This document shows, in pieces, positions 14,701 through 23,205 of a DNA stretch of 31,076 nt. The notes below the pieces were generated by a model. That model had not been told where the DNA came from and searched no databases. It saw nothing but the letters and a program-made list of their open reading frames with translations. The stretch comes from an uncultured Bacilli bacterium (GTDB lineage: Bacteria; Bacillota_I; Bacilli_A; RF39; UBA660): positions 1 through 31,076 of the forward strand of contig CAKPCA010000014.1 of assembly GCA_934141145.1 (NCBI GenBank), written 5' to 3'. Both the position numbers and the translations under genes were made by a program. The first letter of the stretch is position 1, and the number at the start of each line of letters is the position of its first letter.

Positions 14701-16686
14701 ATGGATAATAAATCGTTAAATGTACTAAAGGGATTAACTTTAGACATAATTCAAAATGCAAAAGGTGGGCATCCAGGATCATGTTTAAGTGGTGCGCCAA
14801 TACTATATACGTTGTTTACTAAGCATTTAAAAGTAAATCCTTCAATGCCAGAATGGGTAAATAGAGATAGATTTGTTATGAGTGCAGGGCATGCATCTGC
14901 GTTATTGTATGCAATGATGTTTTTAAGTGGATATAAGTTTAATACTGAAGATTTAAAAAATTACAGAAAATTGAATTCTAATACTCCAGGTCATCCTGAA
15001 ATATCAACATTGGGTGTTGAAGTTACTACAGGTGCTTTAGGTGAAGGATTTGCAACATCAGTTGGTTTAGCATTAGCAGAAAAAATATACGAAAATAAAT
15101 TTAATAGAAAACCAAAGAACTTTTTTGATAAAAAAACAGTGCCTTTAGTTGATTATTATACTTATGTATATGTTTCAGATGGTGATTTAATGGAAGGAAT
15201 ATCATATGAAGCTGCGTCTTTTGCAGGTAATATGAACTTAGGTAAGCTAATAGTACTATATGATTCAAATAAATTTACAATGGATAAAAGTACTAGTGAA
15301 ACTTTTTCTGAAGATGTATTATCAAGATTTTCTTCTATGGGGTGGCATACACAATATGTTAAAAATGGAAGTTCTATAAAAGATATTAGTAAAGCAATAG
15401 AAAAGGCAAAATCTAATAAAATTAATCCAAGTATTATAAAAATAGATACTATAATAGGTTCTGGTTCTAAATACCAAGGAACTAATAAAATCCATTCTGG
15501 TGAACTTGAAAAAGAAGATTTTGAACAAATAAGATTAAAATTAGGAATAGATGGTATGCCATTTACGATATTAAAAGAACCTGCAGAAAATATTAGAAAT
15601 CAGGTTGTAAATAGAGGACTTGCAGAATTTGAAAAATATGAAAAAATATATGCAGATTATAAAACTATGATGTCTAATGATCAAGTAACAGAATACGAGA
15701 ATATATCATTTAATAGGGCTTTTGTTGAACTTGATAAAGTCCAAATTGATGTAAATTATGAAAATAAAGAATTACTCCGTGATAGTAATCAAAAAGTTAT
15801 GAATGTTATTTCAAATATACTTCCTACATTTATAGGTGGTAGCGCTGATACAGTTACATCAACTAAAACGTATTTAAATGGTGCAGGAGATTTAAATGCA
15901 AAAAATTATCTAGGAAAAAATATAGCTTTTGGTGTAAGAGAAAATCTAATGGGAGCAGTATTAAATGGTCTTGCTTTATCAGGATTTAGACCGTTTGGAT
16001 CAACATTTTTAGCTTTCTCTGACTATATGAAACCATCTATTAGAATGACTGCACTTATGAATTTACCTGTAACATATATATTTACGCATGATTCAATAAC
16101 AGTTGCGGCAGATGGACCAACTCATGAACCGGTAGAACAATTAGCATCGCTTAGATCAATTCCAAATTTATATGTATATAGACCTGCTGATATAAAAGAA
16201 ATAATAGGTACATATAATACTATTTTAAATGATAAAAAGCCTTCAGTTATATCACTTGCAAGAACAGAAGTAAAAGCTCAAGAAGGTACTAAGTCTCCTC
16301 TTGTTTCAAAGGGTGCTTATATAGTTAGCAAGGAAAACGAAAGAATAGATTTAATTTTACTTGCAACAGGAGCAGAAGTACAAGTTGCAATCTCTGTAAA
16401 AGAAAGATTAAAAAATGAAGGCATAGATGTAAGAGTAGTAAGTATGCCATGTATGGAAAAATACGATGAACAATCTGAAGGCTATAAGGAAGAACTATTT
16501 CCATCTGGATCAAAAATATTTGTTATAGAGTATGGAAGTTCATTCGGTTGGGAAAAGTTTGTTCCAAGCTCGGATTATTTGTTTACAGTAGATATGTTTG
16601 GTGTAAGTGCAAGTAAAGATGATATTGTAAGTTATTGTAAAGTAAGTGTAGAAGATATAATAGAAAGAATTAAAAAATTAATTTAG
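14701..16686 (+). CDS. tkt: Transketolase
   Basis: A 661-aa thiamine-diphosphate enzyme of the pentose phosphate pathway, which moves two-carbon ketol units between sugar phosphates. The N-terminal part has GGHPGSCLSGAP, RFVMSAGHASALLY and the cofactor motif SDGDLMEG ... LYDSNK, with Ser in place of the first Gly of the usual GDG. The middle pyrimidine-binding domain has GGSADTVTST, FGVRENLMGAVLNG and THDSITVAADGPTHEPVEQL. A C-terminal transketolase domain starts near residue 535. Length is normal for the family. I chose ATG 14701 over GTG 14692 because the latter overlaps the Shine-Dalgarno (CTAGGTGAT). The order lexA-tkt-sirA-yneF follows Bacillus. A weak terminator overlaps its last codons. 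Confidence 0.96.
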   Translation: MDNKSLNVLKGLTLDIIQNAKGGHPGSCLSGAPILYTLFTKHLKVNPSMPEWVNRDRFVMSAGHASALLYAMMFLSGYKFNTEDLKNYRKLNSNTPGHPEISTLGVEVTTGALGEGFATSVGLALAEKIYENKFNRKPKNFFDKKTVPLVDYYTYVYVSDGDLMEGISYEAASFAGNMNLGKLIVLYDSNKFTMDKSTSETFSEDVLSRFSSMGWHTQYVKNGSSIKDISKAIEKAKSNKINPSIIKIDTIIGSGSKYQGTNKIHSGELEKEDFEQIRLKLGIDGMPFTILKEPAENIRNQVVNRGLAEFEKYEKIYADYKTMMSNDQVTEYENISFNRAFVELDKVQIDVNYENKELLRDSNQKVMNVISNILPTFIGGSADTVTSTKTYLNGAGDLNAKNYLGKNIAFGVRENLMGAVLNGLALSGFRPFGSTFLAFSDYMKPSIRMTALMNLPVTYIFTHDSITVAADGPTHEPVEQLASLRSIPNLYVYRPADIKEIIGTYNTILNDKKPSVISLARTEVKAQEGTKSPLVSKGAYIVSKENERIDLILLATGAEVQVAISVKERLKNEGIDVRVVSMPCMEKYDEQSEGYKEELFPSGSKIFVIEYGSSFGWEKFVPSSDYLFTVDMFGVSASKDDIVSYCKVSVEDIIERIKKLI

Positions 16687-16697
16687 TTCTTTTTTTC
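16667..16697 (+). terminator. Terminator overlapping the end of tkt
   Basis: GAATTAAA (16667-16674) pairs with TTTAGTTC (16682-16689) with one G-U pair, followed by seven or more T's. The stem uses the last codons and stop of tkt. Confidence 0.55.
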
Positions 16698-16744
16698 TAC
16701 ATTTTTTTTATTATTTATACATTAGAATAAAATAGGTGATTGGT

Positions 16745-17170
16745 ATGAGAACATTTTATGTATTTAAAATAAATAATATGTTTCAAACTTTTTATAATGA
16801 TAAATCGAGTATTTTATTTAAAATGTTTAACGAAATTTATGAGTCTAAGGAAAATGAAATTATAAATAATTTTAGATTATTTGAAAGAATTACAGTTCCA
16901 TTTAATAAAAAGATATTTAATAATTATATATTACTTAAGCATAGAGATGATTTATATTATAGTAAAAAAGATAATTCTCATACTATAAATAGCATGGATG
17001 AATTATCTAGATTAACAATAAATACAACTCATTTAAAAATCAAAACTAATAAGAATATAAATAGTTTTATGAAAGATATAATAGATACTAAGGAAAATGT
17101 TTTTGTTATTGATTTTAAAAATAAAGATTATTTTTGGTTAAATGAAGATACGTATGAAACTCTTGTATAA
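16745..17170 (+). CDS. sirA: SirA-like inhibitor of DnaA
   Basis: A 141-aa protein in the exact position of B. subtilis sirA (yneE), between tkt and yneF. It aligns by eye over its length with SirA, about 148 aa. The N-terminal FYVFKI...F13QTFY17...S-LFKMF matches YYTYLI...FANHY...S-MFELF. The C-terminal end VFVIDFKNKDYFWLNED matches FLAMDFNSKRYGWLNP. In B. subtilis, SirA binds domain I of DnaA and blocks new replication rounds at sporulation. The aromatic pair F13/Y17 corresponds to F14/Y18, which I recall as DnaA-contact positions. ATG 16745 is preferred over GTG 16736 because AGGTG (16734-16738) overlaps the GTG. Nothing here shows whether the organism sporulates, so its trigger is unknown. 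Confidence 0.75.
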   Translation: MRTFYVFKINNMFQTFYNDKSSILFKMFNEIYESKENEIINNFRLFERITVPFNKKIFNNYILLKHRDDLYYSKKDNSHTINSMDELSRLTINTTHLKIKTNKNINSFMKDIIDTKENVFVIDFKNKDYFWLNEDTYETLV

Positions 17171-17198
17171 TATTTAAATATCTATTATAATATAGATA
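17163..17198 (+). promoter_or_regulatory. yneF promoter with palindromic -10
   Basis: TTGTAT (17163-17168, overlapping the sirA stop), a 17-base spacer and TATAAT (17186-17191). TATCTAT (17179-17185) and ATAGATA (17192-17198) form an inverted repeat exactly around the -10, a possible operator or mRNA 5' hairpin. Confidence 0.6.
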
Positions 17199-17214
17199 AG
17201 AGGAGGAATGAATA

Positions 17215-17436
17215 ATGCATAGTATATGGATTGATATATTATATGTTTTTATTGGATTAGTAGTAGGTGCAGTTGCAGGATTCTTTTTAGCAAGAATGTT
17301 TATGCAAAAATATTTAAAGAAAAATCCACCAATTAATGAACAAATGATTAAAATTATGATGAGTCAAATGGGGAGAACACCAACTCAAAAACAAATTAAT
17401 CAAATGATGAAAGCAATGAATAATGCAAATAAATAA
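17215..17436 (+). CDS. yneF: YneF family (UPF0154) small membrane protein
   Basis: A 73-aa protein with an N-terminal membrane segment (about 6-27, VFIGLVVGAVAGFFLARMF) and a basic, Met/Gln-rich cytoplasmic tail. The family signatures are NPPINEQMIKIMMSQMGRTPTQKQINQMM, here split around PPINEQMI and GRTPTQKQI. Function of the family is unknown, though it is conserved beside tkt in Bacilli. AGGAGG at 17201-17206 fixes the start; an ATG at 17208 is out of frame. Confidence 0.93.
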   Translation: MHSIWIDILYVFIGLVVGAVAGFFLARMFMQKYLKKNPPINEQMIKIMMSQMGRTPTQKQINQMMKAMNNANK

Positions 17437-17461
17437 GTTACTTTTGTAGTGACTTTTTTTA
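17435..17461 (+). terminator. Terminator of yneF
   Basis: AGTTAC pairs with GTGACT (one G-U pair) across a TTTTGTA loop, followed by seven T's. Confidence 0.75.
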
Positions 17462-17497
17462 TTTACTATGATATCCTTAAAATAGGAGGAGTTAGAT

Positions 17498-18286
17498 ATG
17501 AAAGAGAAACAAGGAGTAAATGCTATAGTTGTGCTTATAATGGTACTTATATTTTTAGTAATAGGTATAATATTTGGTGAATATTTCTATAGTGAAAATA
17601 TATTTAGACTTTTTACTAAAAGTAATACTTCTGAAGTAAAAAATAATAATAGTAATTTAAAAAATACTGAAACCTTAAAGGACAAAAAATATATTTTAAA
17701 TTTAGATAATGATGAATATATTTCTTTTATTGATGACAAAAATTATGAATATAAGCATTACAATAATGAAAGTAAGATGACTGAGGTAACAAAGGGTACG
17801 TATGAATACTCTAATAGTAAAATAAAATTTGATGGAGTAACTGATGCGACTATTGAGGATGGCAAATTAATACTTGCAAATAATTCTAATGATGAAGTTA
17901 ATTTATTTGGTGATAGTATATATTATGATTCATCAATAATAGTAGATGAATTTAGTAAAATAAGCAAAGTAGTATCTAATTATGTAAAAGAATACAAAAC
18001 AAAAGATTCTAGTCTTGCTGAAGTAAATAATATTAAAACAGATATATCACACTGTGGTAAAAAAGAAAATGGTAATATAGTATGTTCTATAGGATATAAT
18101 GTATACTTTAAAGAAAGTGAAAATTATAGTTTAAAAGCATGTGAAGCACCTGGTAATATAAACAAATTTAGCACATATGCAGTAGCGTCAGGATTTTGTG
18201 AATACAATAGCGTTTATAATTGGTCATTCTTTGAACTTAAATTAGATAATGGTATATATACTATATCTAGTACATATACAGGATAA
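17498..18286 (+). CDS. Single-span membrane protein, unknown
   Basis: A 262-aa protein with a cytoplasmic stub, one membrane segment (about 8-27, IVVLIMVLIFLVIGIIFG), an Asn/Ser/Thr linker and two predicted extracellular beta-rich parts. The first (about 65-140: KKYILNLDNDEYISFID, TKGTYEYSNSKIKFDG, ATIEDGKLILANN) resembles the short lipocalin-like beta modules common in Firmicutes surface proteins. The second (about 145-262) contains four Cys (in SHCGKK, NIVCSIG, LKACEAPG, GFCEYNS) that could form two disulfides outside the cell. It ends YTISSTYTG and may be distantly related to the C-terminal domain of the protein at 13972-14613. GGAGGAG gives the start. I recognise no named family. Confidence 0.75.
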   Translation: MKEKQGVNAIVVLIMVLIFLVIGIIFGEYFYSENIFRLFTKSNTSEVKNNNSNLKNTETLKDKKYILNLDNDEYISFIDDKNYEYKHYNNESKMTEVTKGTYEYSNSKIKFDGVTDATIEDGKLILANNSNDEVNLFGDSIYYDSSIIVDEFSKISKVVSNYVKEYKTKDSSLAEVNNIKTDISHCGKKENGNIVCSIGYNVYFKESENYSLKACEAPGNINKFSTYAVASGFCEYNSVYNWSFFELKLDNGIYTISSTYTG

Positions 18287-18287
18287 A

Positions 18288-18313
18288 GGTTTACTACTTA
18301 GTAAACTTTTTAT
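18288..18313 (+). terminator. Terminator before dnaB
   Basis: AAGGTTTAC and GTAAACTTT form a stem across TACTTA, with one G-U pair, followed by T's. Confidence 0.75.
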
Positions 18314-18334
18314 TTTTGTTATTTTTATATTTTT

Positions 18335-18358
18335 TTTGAATTTCAAATATGCTATAAT
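18335..18358 (+). promoter_or_regulatory. dnaB promoter with palindrome upstream of the -10
   Basis: Extended -10 TGC-TATAAT (18350-18358). Immediately upstream, TTTGAA-T-TTCAAA (18335-18347) is a perfect palindrome in the -35/spacer zone and could be an operator for the replication-initiation operon. Confidence 0.55.
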
Positions 18359-18386
18359 GAAATTATGTATAGGGGAGGTGTAGTAT

Positions 18387-19676
18387 ATGAAAGATGTAAA
18401 TATATTACCTGCAGATTCTTATGTAGTAATAAATAAAACAATACTTCAGGAAAATGATACAAAACTATTAACTATGCTATACCAACCAATAATAGGAACT
18501 AGTGCAATTAATTTATATCTAACACTATGCTTAGATCTAGATAAAAACGAATTTATGAGTGACGAAAATTCTCATCATCATTTAATGACAAATATGAGAA
18601 TGAAATTAGATGATATTGTAGTCGCAAGAGAAAAATTAGAAGCAATTGGTCTTCTAAAAACATATTATAAACAAGGAGAAGATATTAATACATATATTTA
18701 TGAAATATTTTCACCAGTAAGTGCAAGTGACTTTTTTCATCACCCAATACTTAATATAGTTTTATATAATAACGTTGGTAAAAAAGAATATGAAAGATTA
18801 GTTAATTATTTTAAAATTCCAAAAGTTAATAAAAGTGATTATAATGATATAACTAAATCCTTTGATGAAGTGTTTGAAAGTGTTTCAGGAACAATGTTTG
18901 AAAATGCATTGAAAGATATAAAGAAAGTTCATAGAATTGATATAAATGTAGAAACATCATTTGATTTTTCACTTCTTTTGTCTATTTTACCAAGTGGGTT
19001 ATTAAGCAAAAATTCATTTACTAAAGAAGAAAAAAATTTAATTCAAAACCTATCTTATATATATAATTTAGAAGAAGAAGAAATTAAAAATATAATTATA
19101 AATTCTATAACTGAAAAAGGTAATATAGATAAAACTTTACTTAGAAAAAATGCAAGAAATTATTATCAGTTTGAGAATAGTGGAAAACTTCCATCACTTG
19201 TTTATCAAAAACAACCAGAATATTTAAAGAATCCAGTTGGAAACGAAAGTAAAAGAGCTAAAATGATATATATTTTTGAAACAGTTTCGCCATATAATTT
19301 CTTAAAAAGTAAATATAATGGTGCAAAACCTACAACAAGGGATTTAAATTTAATAGAAAACTTAATGCTAGATGCAAAGCTTAAACCCGCAGTTGTAAAT
19401 GTATTAATTGATTATGTAATGAGAGTAAACGATAAAAAATTATCAAAGAATTTTGTTGAAACAATCGCAGGTCAATGGAAAAGATTAAATATAGAAACTG
19501 CGGAAGACGCTATGAACCAAGCAGAAAAAGAAACAAAAAAGAAAAAAATAGTGAGAACTCCAAAAGAAAAAATACAAGAAAAAACTCCAGAATGGCTTGA
19601 TAAAAAAATAGAGAAAAAATCTATAACAGAAGAAGAAGAAGAAGAGGTAAAGGACTTATTAAAAGAATTTGCGTGA
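18387..19676 (+). CDS. dnaB: Replication initiation/membrane attachment protein DnaB (Bacilli type)
   Basis: A 429-aa helicase-loading factor, not the replicative helicase. In Bacilli, DnaD, DnaB and DnaI together load the helicase at the origin. The N-terminal winged-helix domain (about 1-130) has ADSYVVINK, LLTMLYQPIIGTSAINLYLTL and REKLEAIGLLKTY. A DnaD-like C-terminal domain (about 280-380) includes SPYNFLKSKYNGAKPTTRDL, LPPAVVNVLIDYVM-like LKPAVVNVLIDYV, and ETIAGQWKRLNI. The tail is charged (KKKIVRTPKEKIQEKTPEW) and ends in a run of Glu. Length agrees with B. subtilis DnaB (472) less a few loops. It stops with TGA inside the dnaI Shine-Dalgarno, so the two are coupled. The UGA stop shows the standard bacterial code. 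Confidence 0.9.
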   Translation: MKDVNILPADSYVVINKTILQENDTKLLTMLYQPIIGTSAINLYLTLCLDLDKNEFMSDENSHHHLMTNMRMKLDDIVVAREKLEAIGLLKTYYKQGEDINTYIYEIFSPVSASDFFHHPILNIVLYNNVGKKEYERLVNYFKIPKVNKSDYNDITKSFDEVFESVSGTMFENALKDIKKVHRIDINVETSFDFSLLLSILPSGLLSKNSFTKEEKNLIQNLSYIYNLEEEEIKNIIINSITEKGNIDKTLLRKNARNYYQFENSGKLPSLVYQKQPEYLKNPVGNESKRAKMIYIFETVSPYNFLKSKYNGAKPTTRDLNLIENLMLDAKLKPAVVNVLIDYVMRVNDKKLSKNFVETIAGQWKRLNIETAEDAMNQAEKETKKKKIVRTPKEKIQEKTPEWLDKKIEKKSITEEEEEEVKDLLKEFA

Positions 19677-19684
19677 GGTGAAGT

Positions 19685-20596
19685 ATGAAAAATATTAATG
19701 ATTATATAGAAAAAACAAATACTTCAAAAGAAGATTTAATGGTTGAATTTCATAAAAATATGAAAGATGAAGAGTTTAAAAATATTGCAAATAGTATTAA
19801 TCTAAAAGATGAATATTTAATGAAGTATACATATAAAATTAAACAATGTGCAGAAGAGAAAAAGAATTGTAAAAATTGTAAAGGTTTAAATTTTTGTAAA
19901 AACGAAGTAAAAGGATGTAAATATTCACCTGTTGTAGTAGATGGTAATTTAACTTTTTCACATATGATATGTAAATATGAAAAACAATTGCTTGATGATA
20001 TTGAATATGTTAAAGATGGATATGTATTTTATGTACCAAAAGAAGTAAAAAATGCAAAAATGAAAGATATATATACCAATGATAAAAATAGAGTAGAACT
20101 TATTAAATGGGTAACAACATTTATCAAAAATTATAAAGAAGGAAAAGCATTTAAAGGACTATATTTAAGTGGAAGTTTTGGATCAGGTAAATCATATATA
20201 GTTTCTGCAATGATAAATGAACTTGTAAAATCAGGATATAAAGGTGCACTTATTTATTATCCAGAGTTTTTAAGAAGTTTAAAAGCATCATTTGGAAAAG
20301 ATTTTGATGAACAATTTAACTATGCTAAAAAAGCTGATTTGCTTCTTTTAGATGATATAGGCGCAGAAAGTGTAAGTGCTTGGTCAAGAGATGAAATATT
20401 AGGACCAATTCTTCAGTACAGAATGGAAGAAAAATTACCAACATTTTTTACTTCTAATTTAACACTTGACGAACTTGAAAGTCATTTGAGTAATCAAAAC
20501 GGAAAAATAGATAAAGTAAAGGCAAAAAGAATACTAGAAAGAATTAGATATATAACTGATTCTATAGAATTAATAAGTGAAAATAAAAGAAATTAA
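19685..20596 (+). CDS. dnaI: Primosomal helicase loader DnaI
   Basis: A 303-aa AAA+ ATPase that loads the replicative helicase onto origin DNA. The N-terminal helicase-interaction domain has a zinc-binding Cys cluster (C55, C62, C65, C71, C78, plus H93 and C96 in FSHMIC). The ATPase domain has Walker A GSFGSGKS (163-170), Walker B LLLLDDIGAE (219-228) and a sensor region FFTSNLTLDEL. It resembles DnaC/IstB-type loaders, but the Cys cluster and dnaB neighbour identify DnaI. It follows dnaB by 8 bases and precedes a 773-aa gene by 15 bases, so all three probably form one operon. Confidence 0.93.
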   Translation: MKNINDYIEKTNTSKEDLMVEFHKNMKDEEFKNIANSINLKDEYLMKYTYKIKQCAEEKKNCKNCKGLNFCKNEVKGCKYSPVVVDGNLTFSHMICKYEKQLLDDIEYVKDGYVFYVPKEVKNAKMKDIYTNDKNRVELIKWVTTFIKNYKEGKAFKGLYLSGSFGSGKSYIVSAMINELVKSGYKGALIYYPEFLRSLKASFGKDFDEQFNYAKKADLLLLDDIGAESVSAWSRDEILGPILQYRMEEKLPTFFTSNLTLDELESHLSNQNGKIDKVKAKRILERIRYITDSIELISENKRN

Positions 20597-20611
20597 TGGG
20601 AGTTTTGAATT

Positions 20612-22933
20612 ATGATGGAAAAAAGATATAGAGAATTATTAAAAAATATTGAACAAATGCCTTTAGAAGAAAAGAAAAAATATATTGATGAATTACTAAT
20701 GAGTTTAGAAGAAATATATTATAAAAAATATAAATTAGAATTAAAGTCAGAGGAGTTATTTAGTAAAAAAATAGCACTTTTAAAAGATGTAAAAAAACTT
20801 CATAAAACTATTATTTTATTAAGAAAATTAAGAAATAATTTATATGATATAAAACAAGATAATATTGTTTCTGATTCAGAAATAATAAAAATAGATTACA
20901 AGTATGGTATTAATACGTACTTAAAAATCAAAAGTATAGAACTATCAAATAGTTCAAGATATATAATTAGAGAATTAACAGAATTAAAAAATATATATTT
21001 AGGAATATTAAGAAAAGAAAAAAACAATAAAGCAACAAAAGAAGTAAAAAATGTTCTTAATTATATATCTTTAAAGTTGACAAAAGAACAGAAGAAAAAA
21101 AGAAAAAATCAAAATGAAATAGAAAATTCAAATATAAAAACTAGCGATTTGATCAAGAAAGAAGAGAAAAATCTTACTCCATCATTAAAAAAAGACATAG
21201 AAGAATGTAAGAGTATTAGTCATTATTCATTAGATTACATTATTGAATCTGTAAGAGATGTAATAAGACATGGTGAAATAAATGAAGGAATTATAAATTA
21301 TATAAATGATATTGTATTTAGAATAAAAGAAGAAAATAAAATGAATGATGAAAAGTATACAAATTATATTTATAGTTTATTAGATTCAATAAAATATAGA
21401 AAACAAGAGTTAGAAAAAGAAAATAACAAAGAAATTGAAACACTAAAAACTTGTAGGGCATCATTAAAAAACCTTATTACCGAGATAGATTTAAATAGTA
21501 AAAAAGAAGATGATGAAATAGATTATAAATTTAATATAATATATGAATTATTGTCATCAAGTTCTAACTATTTAACATTAAAAAAACTTGTTAATGAATT
21601 TCCAGAAATAGTTAATGTAAGAAATAAAAATGAACATGTTCTAGAATATATACTAGATGAGTATATTAAAAATTATAAAAAGCTTCTTGAAAAAGATGAA
21701 AAAGATTATAAAAATATAGATTTCTTAAGGGAAGTATATATATTATTTTCAAAAAGTCATAATGCATATTTGACTACCATTGATAAAAAGAATATTAATT
21801 TAAAAATAAGAGAATTTATAGCATATGTAGTAGAAAATGTAACAAGTACTAAAAGAAAAAATCATATTATTAAAGAAGTAAAATCTTTAGCAACACATCA
21901 TTTTTATGATGAAAAAGAATTTGAATTAAGACCAGTTAATATGAGAGGATATGACTCACAGATAAGTGCAATAAAAGATTACAATTCAAATTATAAAGAA
22001 AGAGAAAATGAAGTAGATTTAACAAAGGAATATACTATTATGCTTGATGATGATTATACATGTTATTCACTTACTGATAATGGCAGAACTAAGTCTTTAA
22101 AAATTCATACATGTGATATATCAAATTTAGTACAAGCACGTAAATCATTAGATTGTGTGATATATAATTCAATGTTTTTAGATGAAGAATTACCTAAAAT
22201 ATTACTTGATGCACTTAAATTTAATATAAATGATAAAAAGTCCGCATTAACTTATGATATAACATTAAATAATGCAAATCAAATTATAGGATTTAATATA
22301 TATAGAAGTAAAATAAAACCAAATATAAGAATATATGAAGATGGTAGTAATAATGTATATAATGAAATAAAGAACCTTATTAGAAGCATTGTGATAAATC
22401 AAAATTATGAGTGTAAAAAACTTGATATATCATTTGTTGAGTCTGTTTTAAAACGTTTTTTAAATGATATTTATTTAGATAAGATAAAAGGAAGAGATAT
22501 TCCATATATTTATTCTGGAAAAGAGCTAATATCATCAATAGATGATATTACTATATATAGTAATATTAAAAGAATATTCAGTTACTTACCAAAAGAAGAA
22601 TTTAAAAGACTAAATAAAATACTAGATGAAGATATAGAAGAATTTCATTATTCTGATAAGCCATTTAATACTTGTGGTGAATATACATTAAATTTAACAG
22701 GAAAGCCCAACTATATAATGCTTCAAAATCAAAGAATGATAAAAACTTTGTATCTAAATGAACTAGATTTATCAAGTGAACAATATTCTAGAGAAAAAAG
22801 AATATTTAAAACAGATATGAATAATCTTCTGATTGATCTAAATAATAAAATCAATTATAAAGATAATAGAGATTTTGAATATTCAAAAAGAAGAGTTAAA
22901 AAAAGAATGAAAGTTGATGGAATAATAATATAA
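20612..22933 (+). CDS. 773-aa protein with degenerate RNB (RNase II/R-like) C-terminal region
   Basis: The N-terminal half (1-440) is Lys/Glu-rich and helical, with probable coiled coils at 20-75 and 230-290. The C-terminal half shows RNB landmarks in the right order. EYTIMLDDDYTCYSL (473-487) stands for the catalytic Asp region. KIHTCDISNLV (497-507) resembles VHIADVSxxV. LDEELPKILLDAL (523-535) resembles the IPMLPxxLS segment. ALTYDITLN and YRSKIKPN follow. RDIPYIYSG (628-636) resembles IPFLYRxH. YTLNLTGKPNYIMLQNQRMI (691-710) resembles YxHFTSPIRRYxDLxxHR. The D-x5-D-x-DD pattern and the arginine pair are not conserved, so ribonuclease activity is doubtful. It is cotranscribed with dnaB-dnaI. 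RNB relatedness is my reading by eye; the function is unknown. Confidence 0.6.
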   Translation: MMEKRYRELLKNIEQMPLEEKKKYIDELLMSLEEIYYKKYKLELKSEELFSKKIALLKDVKKLHKTIILLRKLRNNLYDIKQDNIVSDSEIIKIDYKYGINTYLKIKSIELSNSSRYIIRELTELKNIYLGILRKEKNNKATKEVKNVLNYISLKLTKEQKKKRKNQNEIENSNIKTSDLIKKEEKNLTPSLKKDIEECKSISHYSLDYIIESVRDVIRHGEINEGIINYINDIVFRIKEENKMNDEKYTNYIYSLLDSIKYRKQELEKENNKEIETLKTCRASLKNLITEIDLNSKKEDDEIDYKFNIIYELLSSSSNYLTLKKLVNEFPEIVNVRNKNEHVLEYILDEYIKNYKKLLEKDEKDYKNIDFLREVYILFSKSHNAYLTTIDKKNINLKIREFIAYVVENVTSTKRKNHIIKEVKSLATHHFYDEKEFELRPVNMRGYDSQISAIKDYNSNYKERENEVDLTKEYTIMLDDDYTCYSLTDNGRTKSLKIHTCDISNLVQARKSLDCVIYNSMFLDEELPKILLDALKFNINDKKSALTYDITLNNANQIIGFNIYRSKIKPNIRIYEDGSNNVYNEIKNLIRSIVINQNYECKKLDISFVESVLKRFLNDIYLDKIKGRDIPYIYSGKELISSIDDITIYSNIKRIFSYLPKEEFKRLNKILDEDIEEFHYSDKPFNTCGEYTLNLTGKPNYIMLQNQRMIKTLYLNELDLSSEQYSREKRIFKTDMNNLLIDLNNKINYKDNRDFEYSKRRVKKRMKVDGIII

Positions 22934-22947
22934 ATTAAGAAATATTA

Positions 22948-22976
22948 TTGACAATTTTTTCTTTAAAATATAGAAT
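22948..22976 (+). promoter_or_regulatory. Promoter of the T-box/thrS operon
   Basis: TTGACA (22948-22953), a 17-base spacer and TAGAAT (22971-22976), just upstream of the T-box leader. Confidence 0.7.
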
Positions 22977-22984
22977 ATAAATGT

Positions 22985-23190
22985 AAGCAATGATTAGGAC
23001 ATGTTTATTAATAATTTTATTATAGAGAGTTGGGTATTTGCTGGAATCCTGATATAAAAATTAATAAATACTACCTATGAGCAGGTCTTTAAAAAAGATT
23101 CCGGTTTTAACCGTTATATTAATTAAGTAACAAGGTAGGATGGTACCGCGTTTATACGCTCCTTATATATTTTTTAAGGAGCTTTTTTAT
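22985..23190 (+). ncRNA. Threonine T-box leader
   Basis: The leader contains the Stem I start AGAGAG (about 23024-23029), the specifier ACC (Thr codon, 23073-23075) just before TATGAGC, and a Stem III region CCGGTTTTAACCG. The T-box sequence TGGTACCGCG (23141-23150) has a bulge that pairs with the tRNA acceptor end. The terminator has arms GCTCCTT (23158-23164) and AAGGAGC (23176-23182) followed by T's. Uncharged tRNA-Thr would favour the antiterminator and raise expression of both downstream genes. The specifier is assigned by position relative to TATGAG; the overlapping ACT (23070-23072) is also a Thr codon. This leader fills most of the 272-base gap before the next start. Confidence 0.9.
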
Positions 23191-23205
23191 ATTAGGAGGA
23201 GTAAG

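Noticed and set aside
23140..23205. N-terminal extension of the gene before thrS
   Set aside because: These codons lie in the T-box antiterminator and terminator; a strong Shine-Dalgarno precedes the internal ATG at 23206.
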